64,000 bases of DNA, from positions 248,001-312,000 of the forward strand of contig WFMF01000181.1 in NCBI GenBank assembly GCA_011033025.1, written 5' to 3'. Shown one piece after another: positions 57,858 through 64,000 of the stretch. The number at the start of each line of letters is the position of its first letter. Within the stretch, counting starts at the first letter, position 1. The position numbers were made by a program, and so were the translations under genes. This DNA is from Beroe forskalii. Taxonomy: Eukaryota > Ctenophora > Nuda > Beroida > Beroidae. Under the pieces are notes generated by a model. That model was not told where the DNA came from. It searched no databases and saw only the letters and a program-made list of their open reading frames with translations.

Positions 57858-59787
57858 TTAAATCCTGCCACTTCCTGAGGTAGAGGAATATCCTCCACTA
57901 ATGAGATGGTATTCTCTGAGAAGCCTGAGTCGCTCTCGCCCGCTATTCCTGCTCCTCTTCACATAACTCGAAGCTTCGAACCACGCCTGTTTCAGGGCTC
58001 CCCGCACCATCTTGCTCTGCACGATGATAATCGAGTTCGAGAGATTGAGGAAGATGTTGGCCACTTCGTCGAACATCAGGTCAAACTCGCAGAACTTCAC
58101 ATTGCTCCTCCAGTCCTTAGTCACGAGCACGTAGCCGCACAGGTTGATCATATCGTTGATACCTACCACGAAATCCAGCCCGAAACCAATAACGTAGACA
58201 AACCCGAAGGCGTAGAGCACTCGTAACCCATTATCCACGTTCTCCATGATCTGCTGATTCCTCTCCTCCTCCGCAAGATCTGCTCCAGCATCTGCTGCTG
58301 TGGGAACCACCAGGCGGGAGACCTGGTGCCGGGTCTGGTAGATGATAAGCACGAGGTAGGTCATGATCAGGACAGTGGGGGTGAGGTTGAGGACGTTCAG
58401 CAGGTTGTTGAGGATAGCTCCGGTCAGGGTATCCGTTAGGTAGTCCAGCGGTGCACCGGCTGAAACGTGAGTATCAATTTGTATTTGTACGTTACCAAGT
58501 TGAAGTATTCGCACTACCATTGGCATCTTTTACTTTAGCAACACACTTTCGATTACATATAGTTATACACAATACAGATCCCAGATCATGTTAATTGTTA
58601 ACGTTAAGTTGGAATATTCCCAGTCCAAATAACAAATAAACACGAGAAGATAATGACAAAAAGAGTTGATTCATTCTATTTAATACTAATAGCAGAGCAC
58701 ATTTCATATTTTCACCATTTCAGCTTGACTAACGAGTAAGGAGGTAGTAAAGGACTGCAACGAGAGCAGACCAGATCCAGATTAGGACGATCATCAGTCT
58801 GGTTTGAGGAACTGAGTAGCCCGCGAGGCCCTTCACTAGACGGTACCTGCTCAGCATTAGCAGAAGAACGGACATTTGCCAACTCAGCCTGAGGAAGAAA
58901 TGGGTAAGAGTAATACAATGTGCGCGGTCACTTGTCTGGGTGAAATCAGAATTTGCATCAGGATAATCGTGAAACGGTGCCAGGGTCATCCTTGAGTGGT
59001 GTCAGGATAGTCCTGAAAAATGGTGTCACGTCAATCGTAAAGTGGTGTCAGGGAAATCGAAAAATGGTGTCAGGGTGATCCTACAATGGTGTCAAGGAAA
59101 TCGTAAAGTGCTTTCAGGGTAATCGTAAAATGGTGTCAAGGCAATCGTAAAATGGTGTCAGGGCAATTGTAAAATGGTGTCAAGGAAATCGTACAGTGGT
59201 GTCAGAGTAATCGTAAAATGGTGTCAGGGTGAATTGGTGTCAAGGTAATATTAATTTTAAAATTGTGTGAGGGTGAATTGATGGTAAGGTGAAGTAATGT
59301 AAGGGTGATGTGATAATGCCAAGTTTGAATTGTAAATGTATTAGTAATAAATAGCTGTTAAATTCAGGTATAACTAAAAGGTGATGCCAGAAACCAATAC
59401 CATGCAGTACTTTTGAAGCATCAGAAATTGAATAAATCAACCCCACAGAAGCTCATAAACAAACCTGAAAATGAGCACGAAGATCGCGACATCCTGGTAC
59501 ATGTCAAAGCTGGTATCCACCGGCAGCAAGGCGATGACGAGGCCGCATGTAGCCATGAAACTATCCGTTATGGTCACGTTAAAGTAGAGCAGCAGAACGT
59601 TGACGCGATGAAACCCCGCTTGTTTGAGTGCCACGAGGATAATGACAGCCAGGACTAGCGTGGCGGAGGACAGGATGAGGGCTGGGATGAGGAGTTTCTC
59701 CTTCAAGTCTCCGAAAAGGGAGGAGGAGGAGGAGACGTTGGAGAAGAGATAGCAGGTGGAATTAACTCGTGGGCTGTTGAGCAGCAT
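57858..59787 (-). CDS. Seven-transmembrane receptor, rhodopsin-like (3 exons)
   Basis: Exons 59465-59787, 58734-58888 and 57858-58459 join in phase to 359 residues. Seven hydrophobic segments can be seen: TM1 (LIPALILSSATLVLAVIILV), TM2 (VLLLYFNVTITDSF), TM3 ending in LSRYRLV, which sits where class A receptors have DRY, TM4 (LMIVLIWIWSALVAVL), TM5 (TPTVLIMTYLVLIIY), TM6 (VLYAFGFVYVIGFGL) and TM7 (VANIFLNLSNSIIIVQ). The N-terminus has NST and NVS sequons. The TM7 NPxxY motif is replaced. Ligand cannot be told; a divergent, lineage-specific class A receptor is the likely reading. Intron 1 contains a minisatellite. Confidence 0.7.
58966..59260. repeat. Minisatellite of about 22 bp in receptor intron 1
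   Basis: About 13 units of GGTGTCAGGGTAATCGTAAAAT with point changes; later units are shorter. Confidence 0.9.
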
Positions 59788-61678
59788 CTTGTACAGAGCA
59801 TAGGAATGGTTGATCAGCGAGGGATTTTCTGGTTAGTTTAGCTTCTCTGATTCCTAAAAATGACCAGATGCGACAGAAGAAAGGCAATATGCTGATACGT
59901 TTTTAAGATACCAGCTTATCTAGAAAAGCCATGAATGCAGTATCAGCTTCCCTATGAGCTCACGGTAGAATTTCAACAAATATCTGTCCTTGGTCATTGG
60001 CCGCACCAGAAGCTGACGTTGGTAACTACTCATCCCCAAGTTTTGTGAATTCCATCATTCTCGCGGAGTCAATCACATTTCACTTCCCAGAGCTTCGATC
60101 AGGTGGTAAGTTGGTGTCATGTTCAGGGATAAAACATGTGATGTCTTGACTTCTTGAGCATCGCATGTTGCTGGAAATAGGGAAGTAATAAAGTAATGAT
60201 TGATTGAAAACGCTCTGCAGTAGGCGTTGGCATATGCCTCAATAGAAAATAGAAAATATTCAATGAACAATGAACATATTATATCAAAAGTCTGTTCATA
60301 GCTCAATTCGAAAACTACCAAAAATAATGATAAAAACCTAAAGCTGACAATGACGTGTTCGGTAAGATGTTACTGACATAATAAGATTAATACGACGATT
60401 TGCTATTAAGGAAAATGCAGCTCTAAAATTCGAAGAAAAGACGACAGTGGTGGAAAAACAATGGATCCTTTTTAGAAGTTGGAATAAACATATTCGGTGA
60501 ACCAGATTATCGAAATAGCGTTGAGATGATAGATTTTTAAACTTTTTCAAGAATTACGTCTGAGTTCGTACTCAAACGACAGAAATTATTGCTTCATCAG
60601 TATTTACTTAATATGTTATCCATAGGTCAAAAGGCCAAACTATTCCACAACATAGTCAGTTCCAGTTTTGGAATTCTTGAAAATAAGTTGTTATCATTAC
60701 CTACCCACAAAATTTCCACATAATGATAATTTTACAAATTGTTATTTCTTCAACGTATTCGAATGGATGCCTAGAAATCTGATAGTGTTAGGTACTATTT
60801 CACTATTTTACTATGCTTTGATTAGTTGATTTAATTCCATTCAAAGAAGTGAATGGAATTGTGTATATTGCTCTGGGTACACCTGGCATCATATACAAAA
60901 GTGCACATAAGCACATTGCTCCATGATTTTATCGTTTGATTTTTCATTCGCCTTAGTTTATTAGCTGAATTTCGTGAGTTCCTCTACCTATCACCTAACT
61001 GACACAAAGGCTTTTCTATAATTATTATTTAAAGAATTAAGTACTTGGGCTTTTGAACTTGAAATCCCCTCGACTTAAACTAATCTTGCTCATTCGCTCA
61101 AATTATCCAATATTTTTAAAAATCCCAAAAATACAAAGTCCATCTCTCGTAATGTCAGTGTTGACGTTTACCTCCTGAGTCTCTATCAGTCACATTCCAT
61201 GCGGCTATAACAGCCGTACACGGGAGTCTATACAGTGCGCCTAAACAGTGCGTTAAGGCTACTTGTCATTGTATAAAATGCATTTCAGGTACTGTTATAG
61301 AGCTGTACATCACTATTTTCAAAGCTGCGCTGCGCCCATACTCCTTTGATAAATATTAAATCGCAGTAAGTCCATTAACTTTGTGCAGGCTGGCAGTTCT
61401 ACTGAACTGTAAAACCGTTTCTGAAGTCCTACTTCAATGCTAGGACTTCACCAGTCCATGAACGAATGTTTCAATTGAATCTGTGGTAGGAAAAGTGCAG
61501 GAAATTACAAGTGCATTGTACTCGTTTGACATTCAGCATGGAGCTTTACAGTTTGATTTTTGTGGAATCTTAATAGCACATTTGGCATTATTTGAAACTT
61601 TGAAATATCCATCCTCTAACTTTGTAAAACACAAACACATGAACAAACTCTTCCCTTTCTCAGGAAGAGCAGAGGAAA
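59788..61678. other. Spacer between receptor and glucosyltransferase
   Basis: AT-rich, no repeat or gene recognised. The plus ORF at 61483-61827 overlaps the next gene's start in another frame and is taken as chance. Confidence 0.45.
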
Positions 61679-63127
61679 ATGCACTTGACTACCACCCACC
61701 CCCTGCTATACACCCTCCTCCTGGTTATTTCAACAGGTACCTCCTCCTCCTCCACCTCCATCCCACCTGCTCAACTTACCATCGTTATCCGCAACTCTCT
61801 CAACACCCTCAGCATAGCCCGTGCTGAGGAGCTGAGGGCAGGTATTCTGAGGGAGGCAGAGCAGCTCAGTAATGGACATGGTATTGATGTTCTGATGTTG
61901 CATGAGCAGTGGGCTCCAAAGCATTCCTGGACAGTGCTACCGATGTTTGAGTACCTGCTTAACACGTACCAAGACACAGGGGTGAAATGGCTGTTTTTCT
62001 GTGAAGACAACACTGAAGTCAGCTTAAAAGGACTTCTGAGTGTTCTAGAGGGGTTTGAAAGCAGTGAGAGACTCTTTCTTGGGCATGCCCTGCATGACGA
62101 CGAACCGTCCATAATCCATCATTTCAAGTTCCTATCTAACCCATCGCAGTTCAAATACCCAGATTTTGACGCCGGATGGGCGATCAGCATGGAACTTTTA
62201 AAACATTCTGTGGCAGGGCTAAGCACGAAATTACCAACCGGATCATTTACCATTGATGTTCAGCATGAAGTTGCCATGTTTTACTACGATGATGGTATTC
62301 TCCTGACGAACGTCCCTCAGTTTTGTGTCAATAAACCGCTGGGTGAGGACGAATGTGTCTCAACAGTGCGGTACACTGAACCTGACTGTGGCTCGGTTGA
62401 CGCAGAGGATATCTTGGTTTCAGTAAAAACATGCCACAAATTCCACGGTACCCGTATTCCGGTGTTTAAAGCCACAAGTGCCCGTAACGTGAAGCACATC
62501 AGGTACTGGAGTGACGTTGTGGACGCGGCCATACCGACGCAGTATGCCGGCGTACCGAATACCGAGTCCGGGCACTGTGCCAAACTCCAGCGGATAATCG
62601 AGATATTCGGAACTGAGGAGGAGTGGAAGGGAAAGAAGTGGCTGGTGATAGTGGATGATGATACGATCATGAACTTCGCCCGGTTACAGCGACTGCTAGC
62701 GTGTTACGACCCAGGAGAAGGAATACTGCTGGGAGAGAGGTACGGGTTTGGAGTGGGGTATCAGGGCACGGGTGGGTATTCCTACCCCACCGGGGGGTCC
62801 GGGATGATTCTCAGTCGGGATGCGGTGAAAGGTGTGCTAAGATGTCGTTGTTCGGGACCGGAAGCTCCAGATGACATGTTTCTGGGAGGTTGTTTTGAGT
62901 ATAAGGCAAGGATCCCCATGATCCCGTCCAAATCCCTCCACCAAACGTATCCTTCGCAGTACAGCCAGGAAATGCTATCTCACCGCTATTTGGTGTCATT
63001 CCATAAACACAACCGGCAGGATCCGATGGAAATATTCAGAAATTATTTGGGAGGGGAGAGTGAAACCGTTGATAGTAACGATGAAGATATTGGTGAAGAA
63101 AACTGTGATTTAAAACAGGAATTGTAA
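61679..63127 (+). CDS. B3GLCT: Beta-1,3-glucosyltransferase, B3GLCT-like
   Basis: One exon codes 482 residues (human B3GLCT 498). A signal peptide (LLYTLLLVIST) is followed by an N-terminal pseudo-glycosyltransferase half and a C-terminal GT31 domain with the metal-binding DDD at about residues 325-327 (VIVDDDTIMN), GGSGMILSRDAV and the EAPDDMFLGGC block typical of fringe-like enzymes. The protein ends KQEL, an ER-retention signal like the REEL of the human enzyme. It adds glucose to O-fucose on thrombospondin type 1 repeats after POFUT2. Start ATG 61679 places the signal peptide at the N-terminus. The lack of introns may be ancestral loss or retroposition; no poly(A) trace is seen after it. 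Confidence 0.93.
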   Translation: MHLTTTHPLLYTLLLVISTGTSSSSTSIPPAQLTIVIRNSLNTLSIARAEELRAGILREAEQLSNGHGIDVLMLHEQWAPKHSWTVLPMFEYLLNTYQDTGVKWLFFCEDNTEVSLKGLLSVLEGFESSERLFLGHALHDDEPSIIHHFKFLSNPSQFKYPDFDAGWAISMELLKHSVAGLSTKLPTGSFTIDVQHEVAMFYYDDGILLTNVPQFCVNKPLGEDECVSTVRYTEPDCGSVDAEDILVSVKTCHKFHGTRIPVFKATSARNVKHIRYWSDVVDAAIPTQYAGVPNTESGHCAKLQRIIEIFGTEEEWKGKKWLVIVDDDTIMNFARLQRLLACYDPGEGILLGERYGFGVGYQGTGGYSYPTGGSGMILSRDAVKGVLRCRCSGPEAPDDMFLGGCFEYKARIPMIPSKSLHQTYPSQYSQEMLSHRYLVSFHKHNRQDPMEIFRNYLGGESETVDSNDEDIGEENCDLKQEL

Positions 63128-64000
63128 CTCGTATTGGCTGTTTTATAATCGTGAAGATTTTCCAAGTAGTCCATTTTCTGAGTACTAAATAGAATAATAA
63201 AGTAAATAGCATAAGTACCTAATAAGTTCCATAATGTCAATCGTAGATAGAGAAATTTTAGGGTACGATGGCTTTGAATTCTTTACAATCTTTGTAAGGC
63301 AAATGACGCATTTGACTCTGTTGGCAAAGATGATATTTGAGCACTCTCAAGTTATTAATAATATCATGAATTAAATGCAAATCAAGGGGGCTTAATTTCA
63401 GTATCACAGCATCAGAAAATGTATCAGTATCCTAGCTGATAACGTATTATCTTCTTAGGTCAATGGTCAAATAGAAATAAATAAATAAAATAAAATAAAT
63501 AAATAAAATAAATAATCATTTTATTATAGATTACAATCAAAGTTTCATATCGCTCTTCCTCTAGAAAATAAAAATAGAGATCAATTTGAAAATGTTCTTA
63601 CAAAGTTAAGGACTTAAAGATTAAAAGACAAGTTAGAGGCACTTTGTAAGAAGACGAAGAAGGTGCGAAGTTAGCTGACTGGGGGGAAGCAATAGCTCTA
63701 CGAGCTAGCAAACGCTTACACCAGTATAATAAGGACAATAAGTGCAGAGATTCCAAAGTGATTTTAATTTTATGCAATAAATAGATAATGAACAATGGTG
63801 CAATTGTATAATTCATTCAATGAATAACTTAGTTACGGCCCATTACAATCAATAGATCGATTTAAAAAAGCATCGTTCTTAGCAGTGAAGCGCGTTGAAT
63901 AATGAATTGTAAAAGATAAAAGCATTTTGAGCGAAATGCTTGAGATTCACAGATAAAGAGCTTAGAACTAGAGGAAGTGGAAGTTTTGAAACAGGGTTTT
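63128..64000. other. Downstream spacer with AAATA microsatellite
   Basis: AATAAATAAAATAAAATAAA-type tract at about 63474-63514. An AATAATAAA at 63191-63199 could be the poly(A) signal of the glucosyltransferase. No gene seen to the window end. Confidence 0.45.

Overview
The window is nuclear DNA of an animal. Its genes are split by GT-AG introns, spacers are AT-rich, and the protein families (axonemal proteins, a matrix metalloproteinase with hemopexin domain, a seven-helix receptor, an ER glucosyltransferase for thrombospondin repeats) are metazoan. I cannot place the phylum from sequence alone; an early-branching marine invertebrate is a weak guess. Exon coordinates were worked out by hand from splice sites and reading-frame phase.

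Left part (1-31163): an incomplete ORF at the edge is followed by a direct segmental duplication. Copy 1 (1347-12922) and copy 2 (14824-31163) carry the same genes in the same order: a small STPR-repeat protein gene (minus strand), a five-exon gamma-glutamyl hydrolase gene (plus strand), and the 3' end of DRC3 (minus strand). Copy 2 runs on into complete DRC3, so it looks like the source and copy 1 the partial duplicate. A second, local tandem duplication of about 3.1 kb made another DRC3 tail fragment at 27160-27872. Because paired copies serve as empty sites for each other, several insertions can be delimited: 2026-2908, about 5761-7468, 8985-9978, 17367-20737, and 23309-25172 (8-bp target duplication). 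The region is rich in palindromes, tandem repeats and foldback elements.

Middle part (30331-41700): three genes with cilium links lie in a row on the minus strand: a FAM227-family (FWWh) gene, DNAL1 (outer-arm dynein light chain) and DRC3 (nexin-dynein regulatory complex). Four CACGTG boxes lie upstream of a possible FAM227 5' exon.

Right part (43007-63127): a plus-strand matrix metalloproteinase gene spans about 13 kb. It has a cysteine switch, an unrecognised cysteine-containing domain of roughly 200 residues, four tandem furin-type RRKR-like sites, a HExxHxxGxxH catalytic domain and a hemopexin domain. Its introns hold several mobile elements, including a SINE-like insertion nested in an older repeat and a dead non-LTR retrotransposon fragment. 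A minus-strand three-exon 7TM receptor gene and a single-exon plus-strand beta-1,3-glucosyltransferase (B3GLCT-like, C-terminal KQEL) follow. I see no rRNA, tRNA or CRISPR array.
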